Assembly (NCBI GenBank): GCA_035938175.1 | Contig: DASZHD010000008.1 | Span: forward strand, 1-64,000 | Length of the DNA: 64,000 nt | Reading direction: 5' to 3' | Origin: DASRDE01 sp035938175 | GTDB lineage: Bacteria > Vulcanimicrobiota > Vulcanimicrobiia > Vulcanimicrobiales > Vulcanimicrobiaceae | Shown: in pieces, positions 26,695 through 35,571 of the stretch | Numbering within the stretch: position 1 is the stretch's first letter | How the letters are laid out: every line of letters begins with the position of its first letter | Made by a program: the position numbers and the translations under genes | Notes under the pieces: generated by a model | Told to the model about the DNA's origin: nothing | Database searches by the model: none | The model's input: only the letters and a program-made list of their open reading frames with translations

Positions 26695-27465
26695 GTGCTG
26701 ATCGACACGCACGCGCACGTTCACGACAAAGCGTTCGACGCGGATCGCGACGCCGTAGTGGAGCGCATGCGCGCCGCCGGGATCGTGCAAGCCGTAACGG
26801 TGGGATGCGATCTGGAGGATTCGCGCAGAGCACTCGCGTGCGCGGAGCAATTCGGACTGTATGCAAGCGCCGGAATCCATCCGCACGAAGCCAAAGACGC
26901 TCCCGGCGATCTCGAGGCCGCGTTTGCGCCGTTCCTGGGCAGCGAACGGATCGTGGCGATCGGGGAAACCGGCCTGGACTACTATTACGATCGCAGTCCG
27001 CGCGATCGGCAGCGCGACGTGCTGCGCGCGCATATCGATCTCGCCGCCGCGCACGGTAAACCCGTGATCTTCCATCACCGCGACGCATTCGAAGATTTCG
27101 TGACCATTTTGCGCGAGCGGTGGCGGCCGGGCATGCGGGGCGTCGTCCATTGCTTTACCGGGGACGTATATCAAGCGCAAACCTACGTCAGCGAATTCGG
27201 GCTCTATCTGGGGATCGGCGGCGTCCTGACGTTCAAAACGGCGCAGCAAGTACGCGATGCCGTGCAAAACGCCGGGCTGGATAATGTGGTTTTGGAAACC
27301 GACTGCCCGTATTTGGCGCCGGTTCCTCATCGCGGCAGCCGCAACGAGCCGGCGTATTCAACGGAAACCGCGAAGGCGCTTGCCGCGCTTCTGGCGGTCG
27401 ATCGGGAACGCGTCGACGAGGTTACGACCCGTAATGCGCAGGCACTATTCTCGATTCAACTCTAG
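26695..27465 (+). CDS. tatD: TatD-family metal-dependent DNase
   Basis: 256 aa TIM-barrel hydrolase. The motifs DTHAHVH near the N-terminus, GIHPHEA, AIGETGLDYYYDRSP, PVIFHHRDAFEDF, GVVHCFTGD and LETDCPYLAP supply the metal ligands. Start GTG 26695 is 6 nt after the cyclase stop. TatD proteins are 3'-5' exonucleases implicated in DNA repair and turnover. Last gene of a plus-strand run; it converges on the PLD-like gene with a 44-nt gap in which I see no clear terminator. Confidence 0.93.
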   Translation: MLIDTHAHVHDKAFDADRDAVVERMRAAGIVQAVTVGCDLEDSRRALACAEQFGLYASAGIHPHEAKDAPGDLEAAFAPFLGSERIVAIGETGLDYYYDRSPRDRQRDVLRAHIDLAAAHGKPVIFHHRDAFEDFVTILRERWRPGMRGVVHCFTGDVYQAQTYVSEFGLYLGIGGVLTFKTAQQVRDAVQNAGLDNVVLETDCPYLAPVPHRGSRNEPAYSTETAKALAALLAVDRERVDEVTTRNAQALFSIQL

Positions 27466-27509
27466 CAAACTCGACCTTTGATGACGAACTTCGAGGCGCG
27501 CGAGCACGC

Positions 27510-28373
27510 TCACTGAATAGCCTTCCCCGCACGCCAGTGTCGCTCGAATCGCGATTCCAACCCATGTACCACCGCGCGCGCACTCGTTCTAATCGCCCAA
27601 TCCGTTTGATCGGGATCCAAGTAGGGCGACGTGGCATTGGCGGACCCCGCCCAAGCGCGCTTTCCGTCGACGATCGCCACTTTTCCGTTGAATTCGGCGG
27701 CGCGCACTTCCACGCCGGCGCGGCGAAGCAATGCGACGGCGTGCACCGCGTTGGCGTTCAGATCGCGTTTCGAGACGATCAACCGGCAACGAACGCCCGC
27801 GGCTGCGAGGCGTTTCAATCCGGCATACGCGGCGCTCTGCAGGCTGAACGCTTCGGTTTCGACGTCTACGCGCTGCGCGTGCGTTGCGGATTTTAGCAAA
27901 CGTCCCTGCGCCGCGAGCGACTCGCTCTTGGTCGTCCAAAACGATCGCAGCGCACGATGCGGCTTTCCGCACGCGGCGTCGATGACGGCGTCAACATCCG
28001 CGCGGCGATCGTCGCGAATCACCGCTTCATCGCCCCCCGACGTAAAGTTGCGGTCGTCGAGGTACGCGACGCCGTCGCAAACGAGGGCCTTCATGTGCAT
28101 GCCGGGCAGATTGGAGCGCGGGCCGTCTGCAAGCTTCGCGTCGGCTCCGGCTTCGCGCAGTGCACGCACCGCCCTCGCATTACTGCTGCGCAGCGTGCCG
28201 GAACGGTCGTACGGCGGCCGCCCCTCCACCCGCACGACCACCTGGGCGCCGCCCTGGGCGGCCCGCTTCAACGTCCGGAAGAGACCCCCCTGAAGCACAT
28301 AGCACGTCGCAATGACCTGGTGCGCGCGCCCGGCGGCGGCCAGCGCCCCGGCCACGGTGTCCAACCGAACCAT
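27510..28373 (-). CDS. Phospholipase D-like protein with one degenerate HKD motif
   Basis: 287 aa with two half-domains of the PLD superfamily. The first motif is intact as HxK(x)4D (H93, K95, D100 in GMHMKALVCD). In the second, at 229-236 (NGKVAIVD), the histidine is replaced by Asn229, while the Lys and Asp remain. The downstream GSANAT is normal. PLD catalysis needs a His from each half, so activity is doubtful unless the protein dimerises through the good half. No signal peptide is evident. ATG 28373. It is isolated, flanked by convergent tatD and divergent menG. Confidence 0.75.
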   Translation of the reverse strand: MVRLDTVAGALAAAGRAHQVIATCYVLQGGLFRTLKRAAQGGAQVVVRVEGRPPYDRSGTLRSSNARAVRALREAGADAKLADGPRSNLPGMHMKALVCDGVAYLDDRNFTSGGDEAVIRDDRRADVDAVIDAACGKPHRALRSFWTTKSESLAAQGRLLKSATHAQRVDVETEAFSLQSAAYAGLKRLAAAGVRCRLIVSKRDLNANAVHAVALLRRAGVEVRAAEFNGKVAIVDGKRAWAGSANATSPYLDPDQTDWAIRTSARAVVHGLESRFERHWRAGKAIQ

Positions 28374-28435
28374 GCCGCGCCGTCACGACTTGGGGAATGA
28401 ACGTCTAGCCCGGAGGCGGAAGCGTAGGACACGGT

Positions 28436-29164
28436 ATGACCTCAACCCACAGCTCGGGGCCCGCGCATTCGGACAAAGGGGCCTTCGTCCGCGAAATGTT
28501 CGCCCAAATCGCGCCCCGCTACGACGCAGCAAACCGGGTCATCAGTGCCGGACTTGACGAGGGTTGGCGGCGGCGGGCAATCGAGCTGCTGGCGGCTCCG
28601 CGCGGCGGCCGTATCCTAGACTTGTGTTGCGGGACCGGAGACGTGGTTTTTCACCTTTTGCGGAGCGACCCGTCGCTGCACGTCGTTGGAATCGACTTCT
28701 GCGAACCGATGCTGCAGACGGCTCGCGTGCGGGCGAAACGCGAAGCGCGCGGCGACGTGCACTTCGTGGAAGGCGACGTCATGCGGCTGCCGTTTCCGCC
28801 GGCGAGCTTCGACGGCGCTACCATGGGATTTTCGCTTCGCAACGTCGTCGAAATCGACGCGGCGCTGCTCGAAATCAGACGCGTCCTGCGCCCGGGAGCG
28901 CGATTCGTGAACTTGGACATGAGCAAAGCGCCGAACCGCATCTGGAAAGCGTGCTTCGATCTCTATTTCTATAAAATCGTGCCGCTGATCGGCGGTCTGA
29001 TAGGCGGCTCGCGCGCGGCGTACAGTTATCTGCCGAGTTCGCTCGTGCACCACCCGAACGCGGACGCACTGCGCGATCGCTTCGCGCGCGCCGGATTTTC
29101 GGATACGGGCTACGTGCGTCTGATGGGCGGCGCGGTCGCGATTCACTACGGAACCGCGCCATGA
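28436..29164 (+). CDS. menG: Demethylmenaquinone methyltransferase (MenG/UbiE)
   Basis: 242 aa SAM-dependent methyltransferase that performs the last step of menaquinone synthesis. REMFAQIAPRYDAANRVISA and LDLCCGTGDVVFHL (SAM loop) are diagnostic. FSLRNVVEIDAAL and the YLPSSLVHHPNADAL region before the C-terminus also fit MenG/UbiE. ATG 28436. The next gene overlaps by 4 nt and encodes the polyprenyl synthase, the expected partner. First gene of an apparent operon running to ccsA. Confidence 0.93.
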   Translation: MTSTHSSGPAHSDKGAFVREMFAQIAPRYDAANRVISAGLDEGWRRRAIELLAAPRGGRILDLCCGTGDVVFHLLRSDPSLHVVGIDFCEPMLQTARVRAKREARGDVHFVEGDVMRLPFPPASFDGATMGFSLRNVVEIDAALLEIRRVLRPGARFVNLDMSKAPNRIWKACFDLYFYKIVPLIGGLIGGSRAAYSYLPSSLVHHPNADALRDRFARAGFSDTGYVRLMGGAVAIHYGTAP

Positions 29165-30117
29165 TCGAACCGCTGGTCGAGAGCGATGCCAGCCTGTACG
29201 CGCTGGTCGAAGATTTCTTCCGCAATACGTTCACGACCGACAATCCGCTGATCACCGAGGCCATCAAGCGCATGCTGGCGGCGGGCGGCAAACGGCTTCG
29301 TCCGCGGATCACGCTGCTGGCCGCCAAAGCCAATGGCTCGGATCCCGAGAAACATCTGGATCTAGCGGCGTACATGGAGCTCATCCACGTCGCCACGTTG
29401 ATTCACGACGACGTGGTCGACAATGCGCTTACGCGGCGCGGCGTCAATGCAACGGCCGTCGACTACGGTAACCGTATCAGCGTGCTGGCCGGCGACTATC
29501 TCTTCGCGTGGATATTCAAGAACGTCACGGCGCAATATCCCCATCCCGTTCCGAATATCTTATCAGCGACGCTGGCGGACATCTGCGACGGTGAGGTTCT
29601 GCAGCTGCGGGCGCTGGGAAATCTCAACCTTGCGGTCGCGTCGTACGTAGAGATCGTGATGAAGAAAACCGCTTCGCTCTTCGCGGCGTCGGCCGAATGC
29701 GGCGCTATCATGGGCGGCGCGCCGGGCCGGCAAATCAAAGCGCTGCGGGACTACGGTCTCTATTACGGCATCGCGTTTCAGATGAATGACGATCTGCTCG
29801 ACTTGACCGCCGACGCAAGCGCGATCGGAAAGCCGGTTGGAAACGACCTTCAAGAACGCAAGGTTACGATTCCATTGATTTTGGCGCTTGCGCGCGCCGG
29901 CGGCGAATTCCGCGGGACCGTCGAACGTTTTTATGACGGAAGCGATGACGGCTCCGCCGCCGCTATCATCGAAGGTATCGAATTGCACGGCGGGTTCGCC
30001 GGGACGCGCGAGCAAATCGCGAAATACGCGCAGCGCGCGAAGCTCTCCCTGGCGCCGCTCGAAAAGAGCGGAGCCAAAGCGGAGCTGACGCGTTTGGCCG
30101 ACGCGCTGCTCGAATAG
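29161..30117 (+). CDS. Long-chain polyprenyl diphosphate synthase (quinone side chain)
   Basis: 318 aa trans-prenyltransferase. The first Asp-rich motif is DDVVD (83-87 in LIHDDVVDNALTRRG) and the second is FQMNDDLLDLTAD; GGKRLRPRI near the N-terminus binds diphosphate. It makes the isoprenoid tail joined to the naphthoquinone ring, acting just before MenG (HepT/IspB class). Chain length cannot be read safely from sequence. ATGA overlap with menG. No partner small subunit gene is seen nearby. Confidence 0.92.
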   Translation: MIEPLVESDASLYALVEDFFRNTFTTDNPLITEAIKRMLAAGGKRLRPRITLLAAKANGSDPEKHLDLAAYMELIHVATLIHDDVVDNALTRRGVNATAVDYGNRISVLAGDYLFAWIFKNVTAQYPHPVPNILSATLADICDGEVLQLRALGNLNLAVASYVEIVMKKTASLFAASAECGAIMGGAPGRQIKALRDYGLYYGIAFQMNDDLLDLTADASAIGKPVGNDLQERKVTIPLILALARAGGEFRGTVERFYDGSDDGSAAAIIEGIELHGGFAGTREQIAKYAQRAKLSLAPLEKSGAKAELTRLADALLE

Positions 30118-30129
30118 ACAGGAGTAATC

Positions 30130-30438
30130 ATGACCATTCATCCCATTCTGGCGCTGCTGAGTCCGGAGATCATCGGCATCGTCGTGATCGCGGCGGTGCT
30201 GCTGTTCGGCGCGGAAAAGCTGCCGAAACTGGCGCGCAGCGCGGGGCAAGCGAAAAAGGAATTTTTGATGGGCCAAGCCGAGGCCGACGCGGCCGCCGAC
30301 CGCGCACGCGAACAAGAGCGCATCCGCGCGGAAACGGCCAAAGCCGATCCGATGAACTATACCGGTGCCGCCAACGCAAGCGGAACGGGCGAACCTATTC
30401 CTCCGCCCACACCCGACAAAGGAACGTTGAGCGGCTAA
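30130..30438 (+). CDS. tatA: Twin-arginine translocase pore protein TatA/E
   Basis: 102 aa. A short periplasmic start leads into one membrane helix (EIIGIVVIAAVLLFG), the conserved FGxxKLPKLARS hinge (FGAEKLPKLARS) and an amphipathic helix, then a charged tail of about 50 residues. RBS AGGAG lies 6 nt before ATG 30130. It precedes tatC by 13 nt. No separate tatB is seen here, which suits a TatAC-type minimal system. Confidence 0.92.
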   Translation: MTIHPILALLSPEIIGIVVIAAVLLFGAEKLPKLARSAGQAKKEFLMGQAEADAAADRAREQERIRAETAKADPMNYTGAANASGTGEPIPPPTPDKGTLSG

Positions 30439-30451
30439 GCCGCGCGTTCGA

Positions 30452-31234
30452 ATGGTGGCAGAGCGGGCGCGGCACACCGCGCCGGACCCGGACGCGGCAG
30501 TCTGGGATCAAAAGGAAATGAGTTTTACGGAGCACCTACGGGAGCTCCGTAAACGTCTGCTGATTGCAATCGGCACGGTACTCGGCCTCGCGCTGGTGCT
30601 GTTTTGGCCGTCGCAGTACGTCATTCCATGGCTGACCAACACGTACTTTCACGGCGTGCAGCTGCATGCGTTCGGCCCGGCCGACGTCATCGTCGTAGAA
30701 TTCAAATTCTCGATCTATGCCGCGATCGTGATCGGGCTGCCGGTGCTGCTCTACCAGCTGTGGATGTTCATCGTCCCGGCGTTTCATCCGCGAACCCGGC
30801 GCCTCGTGTACGCGTACGTCGCGCCTTCGTTCTTTCTGGCGCTGGCCGGCATCGCGTTCGCGCATTTTCTGGTGCTGCCGCGCGTCGTCGGCACGCTGAT
30901 CGGCGTCACCAACCACGTTGCAACGCCGACGTTCGGTATCGAGTCGACGCTGAACTTCATCCTGCTGGTCCTGCTCGCGTTCGCGTTGATTTTCCAAACC
31001 CCGATCGTCATGATCGCATTGGCGCGCATCGGCGTGATCAATTCCGCATTTCTGAAACGCTCGCGCCGGTATTTTCTCTTCGGGTTCTTCTGTTTCGGCG
31101 CCGTTGCGGCACCCGACGGCAACCCGCTGACGATGGCCATGATGGCTCTTCCGATGTATGCGCTGTACGAAATCAGCCTGTGGATCATCGCCCTGCTCGA
31201 GAAGTCGTGGCGCGCCGAATCTCCGGCGTATTAG
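30452..31234 (+). CDS. tatC: Twin-arginine translocase receptor TatC
   Basis: 260 aa, six membrane helices. The N-terminal FTEHLRELRKRLLIAI and the P/F-rich loop PVLLYQLWMFIVPAFHPRTR are TatC signatures. The C-terminal AAPDGNPLTMAMMALPMYAL is also conserved. Start GTG or ATG near 30452. The operon context, with cytochrome maturation and a nearby Rieske protein that has an RR motif, gives an obvious substrate. Confidence 0.94.
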   Translation: MVAERARHTAPDPDAAVWDQKEMSFTEHLRELRKRLLIAIGTVLGLALVLFWPSQYVIPWLTNTYFHGVQLHAFGPADVIVVEFKFSIYAAIVIGLPVLLYQLWMFIVPAFHPRTRRLVYAYVAPSFFLALAGIAFAHFLVLPRVVGTLIGVTNHVATPTFGIESTLNFILLVLLAFALIFQTPIVMIALARIGVINSAFLKRSRRYFLFGFFCFGAVAAPDGNPLTMAMMALPMYALYEISLWIIALLEKSWRAESPAY

Positions 31235-31246
31235 GCTGATGGCGCG

Positions 31247-32644
31247 ATGACCGCGGCGCTGCGCTCGTTCTACGACGACTTCACGCGGACGTTCGGAAAC
31301 GTCCTGTTCGCGGTTTGCCTACTGCTGGCTTGGGGATTGATGACGCTTGCCGGCGTCATCGTGGACCAAGGTAAGGATCCGGCGGAATACTTTTCGATGT
31401 ACGCGCCCCCTCTGGCGCGCCTGATCTTGCGCCTCGGAATCGACAACATCTACCACGCACCCTATTACGTCGGCATGATCGGCCTGATTCTGCTTTCGCT
31501 CGCCGTCTGCACGTTCAAGCGCGTGATTCCGGCGCGTCTGCCGGCGCTGCGGCCGGTAGCGGTCGAGCGGATCCCGCTCAACGCGACGATTCGCGTGCGC
31601 GGCGACGAAGCCGACGTGCGCAGCCGGGTCGAGCGCTTCTTCACCAAGCGCGGCTGGCTGGTGCGCAAACGCGAATTCGGCGGCACGGAGTGGACGTTTG
31701 CGGACAAGTACAACTGGGCGCGGCGCGGCGTTTTGGTGGCGCATATCGGCTTCACGATCATTGCGGCGGGAACGACCGTGTATTGGGCCAGCGGATTTTC
31801 CGGCGAAACACCGGTCGTGGTAGGACAGACGATAGACGTCCCACACCGGCGCGCCACCTTGCGCTTGAACGACTTCAAGTTCAAGATTCAGCCGATCATG
31901 ACCAAGAGCGGAATGGTCTACCAGCCGATCGACTACGTTTCGTACGTCACCGTGACCGGAGCCGACGGAATTCCGCACGAGCGGACGATTCGCGTGAACC
32001 ATCCGATCGATATCGGCGGGTCGTTGTTCTATCAATCGAGCTACGGTTTTGCGTTGCGCTTCCTCGTCTCGCACACCGGCACGCGCGACGCCGCGCTGTC
32101 CGACAAAGTGTACGAAGTCGGTGAGTCCATTACGCTGCCCGGTTCGGGGCGGCAGATTCAAATCGACCAATTCGTGCCGACCGTCGACCGGCAAACGGGA
32201 ACGCCGTCCAGCGATCCGCGCATCAACAATCCGGCCGTCGCGCTGGAAGCGGTTCAAAACGGCGAGACTGCGGGCGCAGCACTCGTTCCCATCGGCACGT
32301 GGATCGACGTCGGCGACGGGTGGCGGATAACACCGGTCAAGTACGTGATGGTAAGCGGCCTGCAGTATCGCTACGATCCCGGGGTGCCGCTGGTCGGAAT
32401 CGGCGCATTCGTGCTCCTGGCGGGACTCGTTATTTCGTTTTACTTCTTGCCTGCCCGGCTTTACGTGCGTCTGAGGCATGCCGAGCTCTCGCCGGGTTTC
32501 ACCGACGTCGAGCTGGCGGCGACGACCGTTAAGGGCTACGATATTTTCGAAACGCAATTCAACGAATTGGTAGCGGAGTTGCAGCGTACGTTCAACCCAC
32601 CGGACGAGGGGCCCGAACGTTTGAAATTCGCGGAGGTCACGTAA
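31247..32644 (+). CDS. resB: Cytochrome c biogenesis protein ResB/CcsB
   Basis: 465 aa System II heme-delivery/ligation protein. Three N-terminal membrane segments, the third after DKYNWARRGVLVAHIGFTII, precede a large periplasmic domain (VYQPIDYVSYVTV, IDIGGSLFYQSSYGFALRF), and a final helix near residue 380 ends in a cytoplasmic tail. It works with CcsA to attach heme to exported apocytochromes c. TAATG overlap with ccsA. The visible client in this window is the c-type domain at 36300-37802. Confidence 0.92.
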   Translation: MTAALRSFYDDFTRTFGNVLFAVCLLLAWGLMTLAGVIVDQGKDPAEYFSMYAPPLARLILRLGIDNIYHAPYYVGMIGLILLSLAVCTFKRVIPARLPALRPVAVERIPLNATIRVRGDEADVRSRVERFFTKRGWLVRKREFGGTEWTFADKYNWARRGVLVAHIGFTIIAAGTTVYWASGFSGETPVVVGQTIDVPHRRATLRLNDFKFKIQPIMTKSGMVYQPIDYVSYVTVTGADGIPHERTIRVNHPIDIGGSLFYQSSYGFALRFLVSHTGTRDAALSDKVYEVGESITLPGSGRQIQIDQFVPTVDRQTGTPSSDPRINNPAVALEAVQNGETAGAALVPIGTWIDVGDGWRITPVKYVMVSGLQYRYDPGVPLVGIGAFVLLAGLVISFYFLPARLYVRLRHAELSPGFTDVELAATTVKGYDIFETQFNELVAELQRTFNPPDEGPERLKFAEVT

Positions 32645-33672
32645 TGCAAACAGCGATCGGCTCGGGTCACATGCCGCTGGACGAAGTACTGCTGGTGATC
32701 GCGATCGGCGCGTACACCATCGGCGCCCTCGCGCTGATCGTCTACTTCTTCTCGCGCGAGGAATGGCTCGCACACCTCGGAATTCCGCTGGCTCTTGCCG
32801 GATGCGCCGCGCAGTTCGCGCAGCTCGCGGCCCGTTTCGAAATTACGCACGTCTGGCCGCTTCTGAATCTCTACGGATCGCTTTCGCTCTTCTCGGCGGT
32901 ATCGGTCGGCATCTTCATCTATTTTGCATTCCGGTACCGGCTGTGGTTTGCCGGCGGCTTCGTTCTCGCGCTGGCGGCACTCTTTCTGGCTTACGGATCC
33001 ACGTGGAACGAGGGTGTGATGCCGCCCGTTCCGTCGCTGCAATCGTACTGGGCGAAAATCCACGTGCCGCTGGTCGTTTCGTCGTACGCGGCGTTCATGG
33101 TCGCATTCGTGATGGCGGCGTTGTTCTTGGTGAAATACTATTTCGAACGCGGCCTCGAAGGCAACCGTTTCTCGGTAAGCCGCATGATGGCCGTCGCAGG
33201 CGCTGAAAACGTGCGCTCGACCTACGATTACCAAATTGCACAGATGGCGATGCCCGACGCCGGGATTTCTTCTCCCGCGGTCGTGACGAAAATGGACACG
33301 CCCAATATCGCACAAGCCGCAGCACAAGGGAATGCGGCCGCCGCCTGGATGAACGCCATGCCGAGTTTGGCGCAGATGGACGTGCTGATCTACCGGATCG
33401 TCGCGGTGGGCTTGCCGCTGCTGACGCTAGGCATCATCACCGGCGCGATGTGGGCGCATGAATCGTGGGGCGCGTATTGGCAGTGGGATCCCAAGGAAAC
33501 CGCGGCACTGTTCTCGTGGATCGTCTACGCCATTTATATGCATCTGCACACGCGCGCACAGTGGCGCGGCGTTCGCAGCGCATGGATCAGCCTGGTCGGC
33601 TTTTTGTCGATCATGTTCTGCTACTTCGGCGTCAATCTGTGGATTAGCGGGCTACACAGCTACAAGGTCTAA
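32644..33672 (+). CDS. ccsA: Cytochrome c biogenesis protein CcsA/ResC
   Basis: 342 aa. The tryptophan-rich WWD-like motif WGAYWQWDPKETAALFSWIV binds heme and is diagnostic. Conserved histidines flank it (WAHESWG and YMHLHTRA). About eight membrane helices. A segment at residues 180-230 (FSVSRMMAVAGAENVRSTYD onward) is an insertion rich in Ala and Met that typical CcsA lacks. ATG 32644 shares one base with the resB stop. Last gene of the menG-ccsA run; it converges on the DUF885 gene. Confidence 0.93.
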   Translation: MQTAIGSGHMPLDEVLLVIAIGAYTIGALALIVYFFSREEWLAHLGIPLALAGCAAQFAQLAARFEITHVWPLLNLYGSLSLFSAVSVGIFIYFAFRYRLWFAGGFVLALAALFLAYGSTWNEGVMPPVPSLQSYWAKIHVPLVVSSYAAFMVAFVMAALFLVKYYFERGLEGNRFSVSRMMAVAGAENVRSTYDYQIAQMAMPDAGISSPAVVTKMDTPNIAQAAAQGNAAAAWMNAMPSLAQMDVLIYRIVAVGLPLLTLGIITGAMWAHESWGAYWQWDPKETAALFSWIVYAIYMHLHTRAQWRGVRSAWISLVGFLSIMFCYFGVNLWISGLHSYKV

Positions 33673-33696
33673 TCCGGGAGCGTTCGATTCTCCGGG

Positions 33697-35481
33697 CTAG
33701 TAATTCACCGAACGCATCAGCTCGGCGCGCGGCCTTTTCAGATCGCGCAGCAATTCCGGCGCAACGACCGCGAAGGGCGTCGTCCCGTAACACATCAACC
33801 GATCGTGGAAGTCGAGCAACGATCCGCGCGCACCCTCGCGAAGCCAATACTGCGCGAGCAGATCTTCCAACTGCTGACGCCCGACCGTGTACGAGATGAA
33901 GTACCCCGGTCCCAGCGCGATCGCCATGGTTTCGGCAACCGCCGCATCGTGCGTAAATCCGGTTTGCTGCTGGAAGAAGTCCACGGCGCGATCGAAGCTC
34001 CACTCGCCGCTCGCCAGCTTCGGATCCACGACGGCCCGCGCACCGCGCACGCGTTCCCAGCGCGCGGTGTAGAGGCGCCCGTCCAAATCGGATCCGTAAA
34101 GACCGAGTTGCACGAACATCTCCTCGCCGTAAAATGCCCAACCCTCGGCAAAAACACCGCTGCCTTGGATCCGGCGAATGAAATCGGGGTTGCGCTTGGC
34201 GATCGAGAGTTGAAGAAAATGGCCCGGCATGACTTCGTGCGCCGCCGTCGACCAAATGCGATCGCGATCGAAGTCCTCATTCATATCCAAGCGCATTGCG
34301 GCGTCGGCCAGCGACTTCGGCGGTGTGATGAAGTAATAGCCCGTCGTCGATTTGGAGAAAAGCAGCGGCGGATTCATCGACGCGCCGGGCGATACGGGCT
34401 GCAAGAATGAGGGTGTTTCCGTAACTTTCACCATGCCAAGCCACGATGGAATCGTGACGATGCCGTGCGATTTTACGAAACGATACAGATCCGCAATGCG
34501 AGCGTGGTAATACGCGATTAGCGGCGGGCCGCCGGGTGCCAAACCGCCGCCGGTCTGCGGACCGAACGGCGTCCCGCGCTCATGCGAGAGTGCCGTGAGC
34601 CACGATTCGACCGCCCAACCGTGCGCAAGTTCCGCTTGGGCAAGCCGCTCGACCGCGGACGTGTCGTAGGGCAAGAGCTGCTCGTCGCGCAGCATGCGAT
34701 CGTATGCAGCGCGTCCCATTGCATAGTTTTCGGGCCAAGACGCGACGTGCGCGTCGATGTACTGTTTCGTTCGCGCAATCGATTGCAACGCCGCGTCGCG
34801 AGCGGCGGCGAACCGCGCAAACGCCGCGGATGAGAGCTGCGCCTTCGCCGCATTCGTCAGCGCGCCGTTCAAAAAACTCGGAGCTCCGCCCAACTGTTCG
34901 CTCGCGGCGACACCGTACAGGTGGCCGGGATGCGTCACGAGCGCTTGGGTGGCGGCAATATATGCGGGCGACTTTGCAAGGCGGGACGTGATGTCGTTCC
35001 ACGCCCCGCGCACGTCCTGCGCAGTGGCGCCGTCGCGTCCGGCGATCGGCAAATTCTGAAACTGCGTGAAGATTGCGTTCACGACCGAGTTCGCGGGCCC
35101 GCCGTAGTCTTTCTCGTCCGCGTCGTACACGGTCAGCGCGTTTATCTGCGAGGTCAGCTGCGCCGACAACAACTTCGCGTCGTCGGCGTCGACCAGCGCG
35201 GGAGACCCCGACTCGCGGACAATCGCCTGTACTTGCGAGAGCCACGTCCGCAGCAGGCGCAGGTCCTCGTCGCGATATTGGACGCTCGGCGTCTCCAGCA
35301 ATCCGTCGTACCCCGGAATCCCCGCAGCGGTCGCGGTCATCGGATGCCGGCGCGCCATCGTGTACGTGAAATCCCTTGCAATGGCCGTGAGCCGGGCGTG
35401 CGCGTCTACACCCTGTGCGCGTACCGCCCCGGCGGCCGACTGAAGAACCAGCAGCAAAGCGGCGGCAACGAAACGGCGCAT
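33697..35481 (-). CDS. Exported DUF885 family (M3-like gluzincin) peptidase
   Basis: 594 aa. Residues 1-22 are a signal peptide (MRRFVAAALLLVLQSAAGAV). The zinc site HEVMPGH fits the HExxPGH pattern of the DUF885 family and is followed by GSGVFAEGWAFYGEEM, which supplies the third ligand Glu. The C-terminal ISYTVGRQQLEDLLAQY is also conserved. Start ATG 35481, 9 nt after AAAGGG; the reading frame is open further upstream but that part is an Arg-rich shadow over the Rieske gene. It is transcribed against its neighbours and divides the energy block, so it probably is a separate unit. Confidence 0.88.
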   Translation of the reverse strand: MRRFVAAALLLVLQSAAGAVRAQGVDAHARLTAIARDFTYTMARRHPMTATAAGIPGYDGLLETPSVQYRDEDLRLLRTWLSQVQAIVRESGSPALVDADDAKLLSAQLTSQINALTVYDADEKDYGGPANSVVNAIFTQFQNLPIAGRDGATAQDVRGAWNDITSRLAKSPAYIAATQALVTHPGHLYGVAASEQLGGAPSFLNGALTNAAKAQLSSAAFARFAAARDAALQSIARTKQYIDAHVASWPENYAMGRAAYDRMLRDEQLLPYDTSAVERLAQAELAHGWAVESWLTALSHERGTPFGPQTGGGLAPGGPPLIAYYHARIADLYRFVKSHGIVTIPSWLGMVKVTETPSFLQPVSPGASMNPPLLFSKSTTGYYFITPPKSLADAAMRLDMNEDFDRDRIWSTAAHEVMPGHFLQLSIAKRNPDFIRRIQGSGVFAEGWAFYGEEMFVQLGLYGSDLDGRLYTARWERVRGARAVVDPKLASGEWSFDRAVDFFQQQTGFTHDAAVAETMAIALGPGYFISYTVGRQQLEDLLAQYWLREGARGSLLDFHDRLMCYGTTPFAVVAPELLRDLKRPRAELMRSVNY

Positions 35482-35571
35482 GGGGCGCCCTTTGAGCGGC
35501 AGGACGCCCCCTCCTCCGGTGTAGTCAGAGGAAGGTCGATGCGCGGGTAAGAGGGCGGGCGTAGAATCTTT

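Noticed and set aside
33674..33695. Hairpin ccgggag/ctccgg between convergent ccsA and the DUF885 gene
   Set aside because: Six pairs with a bulge and no T-tract; too weak to list as a terminator.
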